The notes below the pieces were generated by a model that did no database searches, was not told the origin of the DNA, and was given only the letters and a program-made list of their open reading frames with translations. From NCBI RefSeq assembly GCF_001625305.1, contig NW_017804131.1:2060785-2124784 (forward strand): a stretch of 64,000 nucleotides of DNA. Direction: 5' to 3'. This document shows positions 47,781 through 60,885 of the stretch, piece after piece (the first letter of the stretch is position 1; the number at the start of each line of letters is the position of its first letter). This DNA comes from Branchiostoma belcheri. Lineage: Eukaryota > Chordata > Leptocardii > Amphioxiformes > Branchiostomatidae. The translations under genes and the position numbers were made by a program.

Positions 47781-48109
47781 TCATCCCACATATTGCCAAA
47801 CGACATAAATAATTGTACTGCAGCAAAACAGAGCAACATTTATTAACATGGTGGAAGCCTAGGGATGAGAAGAAAATAAAGTAATAGGTCAAAATGTAGT
47901 TACTGACTTGATGTTAGACACTTTGTTAAGGCTTACTTTGCCTTTAATAAATCGATAAACGTCGACGTGATAACAGTGTATTATAGATTCAGCTCACAGT
48001 AAGTTTCAAAGATTCACAAACTAATTTCCTGAAGATGCGGTTTCTTCTGCCGAAGGTATTGCACCATGAAAGTCATGAGTTGACTTGATCAACATTAACG
48101 AATAGGAGA

Positions 48110-48575
48110 AGATGCAATTCGTCATGCTATGCACCCTTCTGTCATATTAAAAGAAAACTGGGTGATGGGGTGTTTCGTCGAGGGAGATCTGCACTTCCGC
48201 TAACTCCTACGTGGTACGTCATGCGGTAATCACCAGGAGGCCCTTGCGGTCTCCCATGCGTTACCGCGGAGCCCTGGCTCCGTTGCCCCGGAAGGCATCA
48301 ACAGTCGCCGCACGTTGAGGCAGTAGCTAACGTCCTGCTAACAGTGCACGGGTTCATCAGCCCACGGGCACGGCTGTCCTTCACTCATAATTGAGTTGGT
48401 TTGTGACAGCTTTGGTGATCTGGATTGTAGGTTGTAGTTATCAGGATGTACAAGAACTACACAGTGTTCAACTGTCGCCGGTCTGCATGCGGATCTGCAC
48501 AGACAATTGATGCAGCATGCCAAAAGCGTGGTAGAAATGTGTGACAGGAACCTCAGAGTCTGTTCACGCTTCAAA
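48110..48575 (+). repeat. Landmark L8, copy in block 3
   Basis: Matches 7350-7762 (CACCCTTCTGTC versus GCGCCCTTCTGTC, GCTAACTCCTACG, GGATCTGCACAGACAATTGA). Confidence 0.75.
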
Positions 48576-48910
48576 CCAGCATTGGTGAAGATATTCGGTT
48601 GGTCCTGCTTCATGTATCATAGGTAGTCCGGAACAATATCGATGTGCCATCGTTCGTTTACTTTGAGTATGTTTTACCTGAAAACAGAAACACTACATTA
48701 TTGCGTACTTCTAATTACTTCGTAATTGATTCAGCAAGTTAAGAAAAGTGTGAGAAGTTAACTGCAGTATATATACGTTATATACGAGTAATTAGAGCCT
48801 TTGGCTTGGGATATACATGTAGGGTCTGTTCTCATTTCTCAAGGTCACTCTTACGTGGTAAGTTACCTAACTTTTTTGATGATTCATTGAGTTTCCTCGT
48901 ATTTAGAAGC

Positions 48911-49145
48911 GTTGATCTAGTCATGTGCACCTCAGGCCAGTTGGTAAGTCTTGGAAGGAACTCTGACCGATTTAAGAAAATACCTAAAGTGTGGAAGGCT
49001 CAATTTGCTCTCAAACCTGCAATTTAGAACTGAACCCCCACTTTTGGGGCTTATGTGGACTTACCACTAACTGCAGAAGCACTCGTTTAGGTTTCAACTT
49101 AATGGCAGGACACTACACACGATGACTTATTCATGCGCTACAGGT
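48911..49145 (+). repeat. Landmark L7b, copy in block 3
   Basis: Matches 32525-32790. Confidence 0.7.
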
Positions 49146-49183
49146 TTCAAGTTTGGGTGAAACGAAATAGGCTTGTGGCCGCG

Positions 49184-49239
49184 GGATTTGCTCGCACTGG
49201 TCAATCAGTGGGGATTTGCTTATACCGGTCAATCAGTGG
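49184..49239. repeat. 28-bp tandem pair
   Basis: GGATTTGCT followed by variants of GGTCAATCAGTGG occurs twice in tandem. Confidence 0.85.
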
Positions 49240-52231
49240 TGAAATGAAACCCTGTTCCGCACAAACGCGAACGTGACGTGATACTTTATGTCCACGCATC
49301 TTATCTTGAGCCCTTATGTATGTCGATGCGGGAAATGGCGACTGTTATGACTGACAATAGAGTCGTTAAGACTAAATGATCATCACCTAAATGGGCCCGT
49401 AATCTTTCACTGAGGCGGAAAATGCACAATTCCGAAGAGGGTAATAACAATATCCCTGCGGAAATTTTTAAGATTCGCTATAAAAGAAGAATGCCTGAAG
49501 CTACGTCCTGTTGCAAATTGTTCAATATGAAAACTAAATTACAACGGGAGGGGGTGATAAAGTGAAAACGGCTCAGAATTGCTGACGGTTAAGTTTATTG
49601 GATTTTACGACACTTCATAATTTAGTCGGCAAGTTGCCCATTCGTCACGTCTATAACCCAAGTCGTACAATTCACGGGATGGAAAGTTTCCAACTATCCT
49701 TCTCAAAGGAACCATTTCAATTCAATCTGATATACTTGTAAGGTCGTGATGAGGAAGAGAACCATTAGTTTTATTATGTTGTGTTGTAAGGCTCTGGCGT
49801 AATGTATTAATGATTTATGGATGTATAAATTGTACCTACGTAAAGATTGGAAGCTTGGCACTAACTCTACTATATTGTCAGAAAATGCGTGGGCAAGTAC
49901 AACATTCTTCAAGCAGATTAAGTCGACTTAAACTGCTCGGGCCGGCTTTATTCTTCCACAACGATCGAGACAAGCTCTCCTCTGTTATCAATGTCTGCTG
50001 CCATTAAAATAGAACAGCCCATGTTTCATGTATTGTTAGAAATGAAGGGAAGGTTGTCAGCAGTGCAGGAAGATTGGTCCGACTGTTTAAATCTATTACA
50101 TTGCCAATTGCCTTTTGTTGCAAATTTGAGACTTTCTGGCACTTGGATATTACATACAAATAAATGTCAGATACAATATTTTGTTAATTACACAAAATCA
50201 ATACTAGTACCTTCATTCTTTTTACTCGGTACCCTGTTTTACAAATCAATGTTCAGAGTCCTTGAAACTAATTTGAAACTTCTACCAGACACTAATGTTG
50301 CGAACACTCACAGGACGTTCCTGTCCTGTACATCAATTGATTTCCACATAGTTTGCACAGTTAAACGATTATGAAAATACACATTATTCACAAAGGAGCA
50401 TCATCCATAGTCAACAAAGGAAGCCGTAAGTACATGTACGCAGGAAGTTTGCAACCCCTGCGGAAGTCGTGACGCCACGAAGTCGTCCTCTGTTTTGCTA
50501 GAACCATCCGCCATGAGGCCCTCACGATTGCCTTTCATAGGAAGACGTGCGAAGATTTGCATTGGTCGTTAGTGGCGTTTTGACATCTTTCACACTTGAG
50601 CTATGTAAAAAAAAAAAGAATAATCAACAGGGCAATAAGTTAGTCTTTTTCAATAGAGACTGGTATGTGATTATTTACTACTTATTATTAAAATTGCGTA
50701 TCAAAACCCAATGCACCGTTTGGGTCGCAACATTCCAGCCTTATGTTATCCTACTGGTGAATTTATTCGTAATATTTCTGATCAATTATCTCTGAATTTG
50801 ATTGCGTTACGAGACATGATTACTCAAAATTCATGTCGAGTGAGCAGACTAATGGGGGAATATCAATATGGAATTTTGCCACGAAAGATTGACGCAATAA
50901 TTCATATAAGCCAGTGATTGATGACATCGCCGCCCCATCCTAAGGTAAGAAATCCATGTAAACATTGTCGCAGTTAAAATGCAATATATGCTCATGGGAT
51001 TTGTCACTAAACGACGTTGGGAAAACTTAAAATGCTCCATACTTTCCATACCGTTATGCATTTGGACACTTTGATAGATGATATTTCGCCTGTGATGGAA
51101 CAAACCCCAGTCCAATTAAGGCAATTACCAGCTTTGTAACAGCCTAAGACAAATAATGTTTTTGTATTCCGTAAACATCACCAGGATTTCTCTGCGAGGG
51201 GCCTTGCCTACACCAATACAAGAATTATGGCTTGGATTTTATCACAACACCTTAGAGGTATTTACTGAGATTCCACGGCTTTGAAGATTATGGTATTTCA
51301 AAAGACTAATTAGCGTCTTTGGCAGCCGACGCCGTTAATTCCCTTCTGCTGCAGAGGATTGAACGGGTAAAAGAATTGGCTAGACGGCATAAATGTAAAT
51401 TTCCGTTGGGTAGTCTTGTGCTTAACAGTCCTGATGAGGGAGAGTTTTGAAGTAGAAGTTTAGCTGTAGAGTATACTGAAATAGTTATGTTTCTTCACAC
51501 AAACAAGCTTAGTTCAATTAACTCGACAACAACGACTGTACAACGAAGTCACTACAATGGACCTACATTAAGAATGATTAAAAACGTTGTTTTTTTTCAT
51601 TTGCCCAAACAGTCATTAGACAGACTGCAACACGAAATGGTGTAGTTCCGATCGCTGAGTAGCATTTGTGTAGACCCCGATTTGGGCTATGTGTCGCTAA
51701 TAGACTTGTTGGCTTCAAGCTTGTTTATCGCATTGCCTGGCAAACTACCGGGAAAAGCAATCCTCTGCGGTGTTGATATGTACTCTCTAAAAGATACGGG
51801 GCGGGGGATAGAAGATTTAATTCCCAGTAGGACAGGTAATAAATTTGGCAAAAAGGGGATCAGTTTACTTGGATAGTTAGAAGGGCTGTCATCTCTCTTC
51901 AAGGCCGTGGGTAACATGCATTACAAATCTTGGTCTTAAAGTATAGAACATAGGATCTCTACCGCTTGAGGGAAATTCCCCTCTTCTGAAGACTGGAAAA
52001 TAATTCAAAAGAAGTCGAGATGTGTCATTCATCGTTTGCCTTGTGAAGTAGCAGATATGCCCGTGAGCCACTCTACTGCCTGCGATGATTACCATCATAG
52101 ATTTATCGTTATGTGGTGAATGATATCCGAGACATCCATATACAGGATTTGACAAACTACCGCTACGAAGTCCCTACGCTTCTGACCTCTTGGGAATACT
52201 TTCCAACATTGATTTTTATTTGGCTCCCTTG
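49240..52231. other. Region without recognisable genes
   Basis: The longest open frame (49991-50374, plus strand) has no family resemblance, sits in AT-rich DNA and lacks good splice borders. I therefore do not annotate a gene. Confidence 0.5.
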
Positions 52232-52401
52232 GTTTAGTGCACAGTTAAGAGTGCTTCCACGTTGCCGATGGCATTTATTGGCCATTTCCATCTCAACGAT
52301 GTCTCTCCCAAGTGATAACATCTCGCTATTTACCAATAGATGCCTTCAACCGACTGCGAGGATTAGTCTTGTAAATCTTAATGACAGTGATGGTCGTATC
52401 A
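52232..52401 (+). repeat. Landmark L10, copy in block 3
   Basis: Matches 10482-10641. Confidence 0.75.
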
Positions 52402-53314
52402 GAATATCACATCAGCTCTGAACGTCTGGACTAGATAACATTGCTTGAGGTATGCATTCCCAATATTGTTTAGCCATCTCAGAGACATGTAAATGTGGCC
52501 GGTTATGAAGACAGAGTGACGTTGGCTTCGAGACAAAGCATATAACAGTAGTTCTACATCCTCACACTCATTACCACTCTAACTTTAAACTATCAGCTTT
52601 TTTCAATTCATTCGATCGACAAAACAACGAAAAATTACTATACGTAAAGGAACATCTTGATCAGACCAAGAATATGTCACCTTCCAAACTGACAACGCCT
52701 GAGAAGTATTGAATAACATACGAGATCAACTGACAACAGTGTGCCCAGACTTACAGACACTTTTGACATCAACGTCGACCTGGGTGTTGGGATCTAAAGT
52801 TATGTTGGGACTGTGCAATACATATCATGTGTTCACGCCTTTTTACATATTTTAATAAAATGTCAAAACATCTTGTGAACAGATACAGAACGGAAGAAAA
52901 CTTCAGGCTAGCTTTAAACCTACGTTTGAGTTCAGACTTGAATGTGATGGAATTCAAGAGGCGCCAGGGAGCACCAGGGGTCGAACAAGACTTGGCACCG
53001 GGTGACCCTTGCCTGAAGGTTGTTGCTGCGCAGCTCGGAATGAATTTAGAATGGATGTCTGAGTGAGCACCCCCGACGGGCTTATGTTGTACGAAATCCA
53101 TTTCGGTAACATCCTACACATTAACCAGAATAGTTGGGCAAGTAGAACATAATTTGAGTGCTATCAGTACAATAAACTCATCGAAAAGGTCTCGAAAGAT
53201 TCTAGAGTATTGATGAGTTATTGCTCAACAACTTTTCCTACATTATGTCTAATAAGATCCAATTTCCTAAAGCCAGCATGTCGACAGTAGTCCACGGGAT
53301 ATAAAAGTTTGATC

Positions 53315-53705
53315 ATTCTTTCGCAGTTGGTGTGCACGAAATCGATATGCTTTAATGAAGAACGGCAGGAGTCAATTGATTACCTCATTTAGGGCCTAGC
53401 GATTAATCGTAGCCTGTAATTTCACAGGCCCCCTGCTGAAACAAGGGCACAATCGAAATGCTTCAATGGGAGGTAATATTGTGCAAGCACCAACAAAGGA
53501 TGGATAGACCTAAACTTTGAAAAGTGAAGCGGATTAGCTGCTGGTATCAAAGATTAATTGGCGGCCTCCTGAGTAATCTGCTGGTAATTGAGGGATCGTT
53601 GAATGGTTCATGTACTGTCATTCAATCTTCTAATCAAATCTGGCAAAACAAAATGAGTCGATAAGGCGTTATTTTCTGGTCGATAGAACTTCGTGTGGAA
53701 CTTCA
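53315..53705 (+). repeat. Landmark L12, copy in block 3 (uninterrupted)
   Basis: Matches 12185-12820 but lacks the family F insertion. Confidence 0.85.
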
Positions 53706-54696
53706 TGCCACGCTCCATTGTCCAACTCCATACGTTGTAGGACTCGACAAGTTAGTTTATACGGATTGTATGGATTTAGTTGCAACTTGGTAATGTGGTT
53801 AACCGACAATTTACGTGCAGGAACACAATTGCAAAATGTAATCTGGCCATGCGTCTTAGTGCATCTTCGGATTTTTCATTCATCGATGCTTTTATAAAGT
53901 ATAAAGCGTGGGCATGAGCCGGATGTTTCAACTCCTGGCATGTTTTGGGTCACCACATCCCGAATCTAAATGTGCAGGGATGACACGCAGCTACACTCTG
54001 CTGCAGGATTTCAGTGATTATTACAAATGGATGATTGTTCTCAATGCAGTTCGTTGAAAGGGAACTACCGGTGCACCGACCAGCCTTTCTCCTTTGGGAA
54101 TACAATAAACTGTGGCTTCTTGGCAGCAGAGTCACAATTATCTAGTGATACAAAGTCAAAGCAGCAGCCTAAATGCCGTTGTCTGCGTTGGCTGATCTGC
54201 GCTATCTGATCTGAATTATCTATCACAACTTCATCCATAAGATGCGTTCCCAGCGGTGCCTTCAAGACGTGAGAACTCCTTCATTGCCAGGCGACTAATG
54301 CACCTATTAACGGCTGGCAAGCAATACGCCATATGCCGGATCATCGACCCCTCCCGAGAATGGGGCAATGCGTCTTTCTGGAAGGGTTTTAATACCAATA
54401 AAGACACCACACAGGGGATACTCTGGCATAGAAATCTCAAGAACAAATTACAGAGATGAACCTTTGCATAGATTTTACAAAAACTGAGTGACTCAGAAGT
54501 GTGGCAATGTGCGGTTCAACACTCGTGACTTCCTCCACTTTGATAGCCTTTCACTGCAAACAGTTTTGAAAAGAGTACATGGCAGGGCGAGATTGCCTTG
54601 TCGTCCACATGTGCATTAACTGTTGCATTAGTTGGTAGCTTAAGGAACAGAAGGTGCTTCGGTGATGCCGTGGCAGCTAATCGTCCCAAAGTAATC

Positions 54697-55552
54697 ATGC
54701 CAGCCCACCAAGGCTTTCTTTTCCAGTTCTCTAGGTGTTATAGCCATTAGCTTCACACGGGTTGTTGCGGACAGGCGGATGATATATTACTGGAGTAGAT
54801 GCCGCTGGCAGTAAAGTGTACTTTGCATCTGGAGGCAGGTTAAACAGATGATCCGTCAAGGCCTGATATATATATAGGGATCAGCATCAAGGTCCGATAT
54901 TAGCGCCGAGCAGTGCACTTCACCCGGAGCTATGCACCTAATCCTACAAGAAAGCTGAAAAAGAGGAAAGTGCCTTCTCGGTTTTCTTCATTCCATAAGG
55001 GAGATTCGACGCGTTTTGCAAAGGGTTTGGGCCTTGCCGTCACGGTTATCTTCACAAGGCGCAAGCTGTTTCATGTAAGTACTACTGCCCAGTGATGGAT
55101 CTGGTACCTCTAATACACGGCCATGCTACTTGTACAGAATTTTCATCGAGACAGAATTTCTTATGAAGTTATTATGACCAATAATCTCTATTTGTCTGCT
55201 TCATGTACACTTTAGATGTTTGATTATGTGTTGATCTGTATCAGATGTCTATACTTCCTTGGCACACTGGAAGTCTAAGTTGTAATAGAACACCTTACAA
55301 GGGCCTCGACTGCTACCACGGGGGATAAGCGCCCTCCACCGCAAGAGGTCAACCGTAATGATATTGTCAGCAGACTAACTATTAATTGCATCACTGTTTC
55401 CGGGGTAATGTACATTTCATAACATTTACATTCATCACGACGCTAAGATCGATCAACGGTAATAAGAAAACGCGATGCTAACACAGCATGTTCAACAGAG
55501 CCTGTCAGATAGCGGATGGATCTAGATGAGTGTTGGACACGGTGTGAGGATG
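54697..55552 (+). repeat. Landmark L13, copy in block 3
   Basis: Matches 13303-14132 and includes the 80-bp island at 55441-55520. Confidence 0.85.
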
Positions 55553-55650
55553 TACATGTTATTGAAGTGGAAAGATGTTAGCCATCAGATGGTTTGCAAG
55601 AAGTCATTAATATATCTACGTACAACGCCATTTTTTTACATTCGTAGCTA

Positions 55651-55902
55651 GATTGACCACATTGATTTTATACATTATTATCTATTTACAATGATACTAC
55701 TATTTAAATGTATACGCAACCAGGATGCAAATATCTAATGAAAGAACACTTTGTCACTATTTACATACTTACTTACTTGGTAAGAAAAAAAGTAGGTAGA
55801 TTGAGCACATTGATTTTATACATTATTACCTATTAAAATGTATACGCAACCAGGATGCACATGTCTAATGAAAGTATACTTTGTCACTACTTACTTACTT
55901 GG
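55651..55902. repeat. Local direct duplication of ~105-130 bp
   Basis: 55651-55780 and 55799-55902 share CATTGATTTTATACATTATT, TGTATACGCAACCAGGATGC and CTTACTTACTTGG. Confidence 0.9.
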
Positions 55903-58900
55903 TCCCTTGGGCCCGTGTCGCTACTACTGGCAGATAAATCAGTTCCTGACATTTCAACCAGAGCAATGAGCAAATTATTGATGCGCAAAGCCTACAGTTG
56001 TAAGCAGAAATCGGTCTTCCACCCACTCATCATAGTTAAGAGACTAATATTGACAAATACCTAACTTTGCTGTGTTTGTTACCCACATTGGTAGTCTGAT
56101 GAACATGGTCTTCGTCAAACATCACGTGGCTGCCTGGCCTCGGTGGGATTTTAGGTGATGATACCTAGTAAAAAGTAAAAAAAATTATGCTTTCTCCAAC
56201 TCAGATTAAAAATTGTCTGGACACGCACGCACGTTTTATGCGCATATAAAGATCTATGATCCGTAATTACTAGAGGATATTTGTTCATATGGAGGGGCCC
56301 AGTGGGAGTACTTTAAAACACTTCCGTGTCTCCAGATGTAATTAATGAGGCAGTAATGCAATTTTATTATACTCAAGGGTGCGGCTTTATAGAGCTTTTG
56401 GCATTAATACTTCTGACGGGAAGTTTAATATTTTCCTGGAATTGGCTGGTTAGTAATGGAAAAGTGTCACATGAAAGAATTGATTAGATATTGGCCCCTC
56501 TAACAGCACTTTATCACAAGTAGATGGGGTGTGATAATATGATATGATGCCATGCATAATATTAATTTTGTCAACTAGTAGTTTTATAATACTGCAGATG
56601 TTTGTCTGGAGTTTTCTGTGTTACATGAAAGTTCAACGTATTTATCTACTTCATTATGTACTTCCTTACTGTATTGTATCCTTTTTGTAGATCAATTTTC
56701 GGAACAAGGAATAAGAAATGAAATTATAGCTATCTATATGATTATTTCTTAAGTTTCCTTTGTAGCTGCAGGTTAATAAATTAAGTAAATCGTATGAAAA
56801 TAACTACTTCGGGCCAGATTAAAATAATGGCGCCGTGCTACAGACTTATAGTGGTGGAAATTTGAGAGTTAGAAAGAATCTAAACCGAAACTTTTACTAC
56901 ACTACATCCCAGTGATTGGAACTTTACAATAAATAGATTGTAACGAATTTTATATTCCCATGTAGTCTTTGAAGTCAGAAACTAAGTGATGATTATATTC
57001 TTTAAAATTCACGATGTTATGATCCACGATGGCCAAATTTTGCGCTGTAGTTTTACATATGATATTAAGATTAAGATTTCCTTTGTACATTTTCAGTAAT
57101 GTTTTGTCTGCAACATCAATTATATCTTACATAAATCTTTTTTTACTTATTTGTCAAGCAAGGCTTATGTCAGTTTGCAGCTATGCTGCTCAGGAATGTA
57201 CAGTCAGCCATAATAAATTGTGGTATTAAAATATTTACAGGCACCTTCCTCCACTGCCGGGTTAGTTGCACATCTAGTGTGGCATTCTATATAAAAGCTA
57301 CAATAATCTGTATGAATGATTTATGCTCAATTCATTTATATTTCCTAATGGATGTAGTGCCAGTGAGTGACCCATTTCATGATAAACCTATAGAGTGTGT
57401 CGCAGTAGCGAAAATGGTTCTTGCTTCTGATTTAGATATATGCTACATTTCCTGGGGATATCCATAGGTCGTGCGGATCGGGAACATAAATATTCTGCAA
57501 TTGACAGAGGAGGGGAATATGTCCATTTATCATTGTTGTGGCTGCTAAACTCTGTCTACTGCTACAAACTACTGAGTACTGTATAATCTTAGCTCCATTT
57601 AAAATGTCAGTTTTGTGCATCAGAGCCATATTAATGCCTTAATTACTAAATACAGCCACAATATTGCTTTAGAAACTTACTATTTCATTGTCTATATATC
57701 AGCTCATCTTCCGAACAAATAGGAAATCATCTTACATATGCACTGCTGTACTAGCTAGTACTTGATATGATGTATTGGAACACAATGTACATGAATAAGA
57801 CTGAAAATATGGCACTATAGCTAGTCGAATCCTAGTGCTTAACTTAAACAAATGTCCCTCTGCCCAAAACTCAACATTGTTTGATAATCGTATATAATAA
57901 TCCAATATGATCTTACACTTACATGTTTTATCTAATCAATCAATACCAAACAGAAGTACATGAGTTCAATTGAAAAACATTTTTTAGGATAGGTAACCTC
58001 TGTGTGAACTTTACCAAGCTAAAGACTTGCATGCTGGAGAGTAACGACCCTCCGTTGTCATTGAAAGAATGAATTGTCATGTTTCATTTTTTTCTTTTGG
58101 CTCGCAAAGAGTCGCCCTAGACTGATATATGCACTAGGATACAGAAAAGGTCGACCGTGGAAGGAAAATTGAGTCCCAACTTCGCCTGGAATCCCATTAT
58201 TCATGCTCCAATTGTATCATAAATCGTTTACAAAGCCCGTGGATCCTCGATGATGCATTCTGTGGCAATGCATACCTGGCATTAAGTCGATTTTTTGTTG
58301 TACTAGAACGACGTTTTTGTCCAGCAGTTCTATATAATGCTCTTGAACAAAACTGCAGTAGATGATTTGCTTCGGTATTTCCAGATAAAGCCCATTACTT
58401 TCCGCCAAGTAGTGTGTTTATTCATGTCCATCTCTAAATGTTTATTGTTCTTTTGAATTCTTTTTATCCGATGTTTCACGAAAGGAATCTCAAACTTTAT
58501 TACACCCACTAATTTCCTGTCGGTAAAGTTGTCTAGTAGTTGGTTTGATTATAATGGTTACTCTCAGGCTCTACGCACGGACAACTGTGGGGACTAAAAG
58601 AACTGAGTTTGTGGTTACGATCCATGCCAGATACTTCAAAGTTCTTTGATGCCTGGAAATTCTCCAAGAATCTCACTAAGATGATACACGATAAAACTGC
58701 TTATGTTGCAACATCAAAGGATGAAATGGAAAGTAGTGCAACATCGCACACTAAATCCATCCTCCAGATATACCGCATCAAAGTTACCCCATCTTATCTT
58801 GGCATCACGCATTGCATCTCCTATTTCTACTGTGAAGGGAAAAGTCTTTGTCCCAGTACTTCTATATCGTTTACCGTCTCTTATTTATTGCTGAATCTAT

Positions 58901-60074
58901 TTCTTTCCGTGGTATTTAGATATCAACTATGGAACGTAACAATTGGGCCATGTATAACTTCGTTATTCATTTAACAACAATACAGTATGGGTACATTTGT
59001 ATAGGGCACACCAAACCAGTCATCATATATATATACCAACACTTGCTTCCGTGCCCTCCAACATCCCCTTCAAATTCTCATGGTTACTTTGCTCACGGGT
59101 ATAACCACTCAGCACGGTTCGGCCACAGCGGTGCATTTCAATTATGTTCAAATCACTAGGCAGACCTTTGAGCGTAATGCGGAGTTACGGCGCTTTCAAA
59201 GGAGAGCATCTGAATTCCAGGACGACCAGCCCTGCTCAATGTGGAAAATGTAGCCTGACACTTCATTAACTTTTGCTACATCCTGCACAGTCTGGTCTTA
59301 AGGAGTTAATTTTTACTCATCCGTAGTGATTATCCGAAGAGCGAGATGTAAGTAACCTGAAAATTTACAAAAAGATACACGAGGCACTAATCGATGGTGA
59401 GAAATTGAGGTGCACGAGTGTCATGATGTGCATTGGTGTGTGTGAGTCTCTCTCATTGTGACCTTTATCAAAGTTAGCTCTGTAAGGTTAGCCAAAGCTG
59501 TAACATTTCCGTCTTTGGCAACGATGGGGGCAGGGTAACCTGCATCGTGGTCCAGTTGTCCAGAATGTAGGCCTGGGTAGAAAAAGGTAACATCCATAGC
59601 CAAGGTCACTGTAATGAGTTAGTAGTCACATAACCTGATCCATCACTGGTGCCATACAATATTTAACTGAAAAATACAATGCTCAATATATACGATTTGT
59701 GGTTTCCAATATGGCTTATGGTCCCATCAGGATCTTTGATTAGATTTTCTTTATTTGCCATCATTCATTTCGTCCGTCGGGCTTTAATTACATACATCAC
59801 ACGTGTAATTGATTACATGATTTGTCATTAGGGGAAGTCAAACTAATACGGGATGCACATAACAAGAACAATTAGCGAGGCGGCCATTGATAATCACATA
59901 AAATCATAATGGGAATATGCATCTCTGTGAAGATCGTTCAGGCGTATGCGTAGGGCCTCAAAATATTGCTTCATCAATATTCCACAAAGAATTGGCGTTG
60001 GTGATGGAAAAGCTTTTCGCAGTATTCTAAAGGGCATTAGAAGTTTTTTTTCCAGCCAGTGTGCAAAGACATCA
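55903..60074. other. AT-rich region without recognisable genes
   Basis: Open frames at 57.0-57.6 and 58.6-59.2 kb have no family resemblance. An exon-like minus-strand stretch at 59421-59609 has an acceptor but no good donor and is not called. Confidence 0.5.
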
Positions 60075-60885
60075 GAACTAACTTTATTTCTTATCTTTCT
60101 CCGCCAGGGGTAACATAAAACCGCCAATGTCAGCAAAGAGCATCGGAATACTCAATAAAAACATACAACTAATGCATTCGAGTTGTCACCCTTGTAGTCT
60201 ATAAGAATACCTTGAACACCCAAATCTTGTGGTCGAGTGTGTGCTCTACTCTCCAGCTGATTTTGTAACAAGACGAAAATGTGAAGGACTTGTTTAACAA
60301 GATTAGAATTCCACTTAGATCTGTCTTGTGACTCCCGGTATGAACCGTTAATGCATCACCTAGCACTTAAAATATTTACGACGGGAAAGCGAACAATAAA
60401 ATTGATACCCCCAAGGAATGAGTAGCAGACTGCACGAGGCTTAGTTTATTACCATTGGGGTTTTGCGGTCTCCTGTTTAGTTAGAGTCAGGGACATACTC
60501 AATGAGAGGGGCAAGCCTGCCCAAATTCAGAGCCAGCGCAGAAGGGCGATTCTGATATTCAGAAGATACTGGTTAGAATTTGAAGGACTAAATGAGCGGA
60601 TCACGCGTTTTCAAGCATTAAAAATACCTCCTACATACGGTTGCACTCTCAGTAACACATGCTTCTTACGGATATGTCCACGTCCTGTAATTGAAACGAC
60701 GGCCCTAATCATCTGAGGCTCTAATGGAGTAGAAGCTCTTCAAAGCGTCAAGAGCATCCCATTGAAGTCCATCTTTCCGGATGGAGTTTGCCCTGATGGG
60801 AGTGGTAGGAATATTGCATTCACCAGCGACACTTGTGCTTACTTCCGTGAAAAGCCGAGGTTGAACAAGCAAGCTTCCCAGTTGC
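60075..60885 (+). repeat. Landmark L16, copy in block 3
   Basis: Matches 16140-16700 over its length (GCAGACTGC, CCATTGGGGTTTTGCGGTC, GTAGAAG followed by CTTCAAAGC). Confidence 0.8.

Noticed and set aside
49991-50374. Plus-strand open frame of 127 codons
   Set aside because: AT-rich, no recognisable domain, no splice borders, and no repeat of the pattern elsewhere.
58609-58974. Plus-strand open frame of 121 codons
   Set aside because: It has no family resemblance, and its frame overlaps another open frame of equal quality.
59421-59609. Minus-strand exon-like stretch with acceptor TCATTACAG
   Set aside because: There is no convincing donor, no partner exon and no recognised family. It is kept only as a note.
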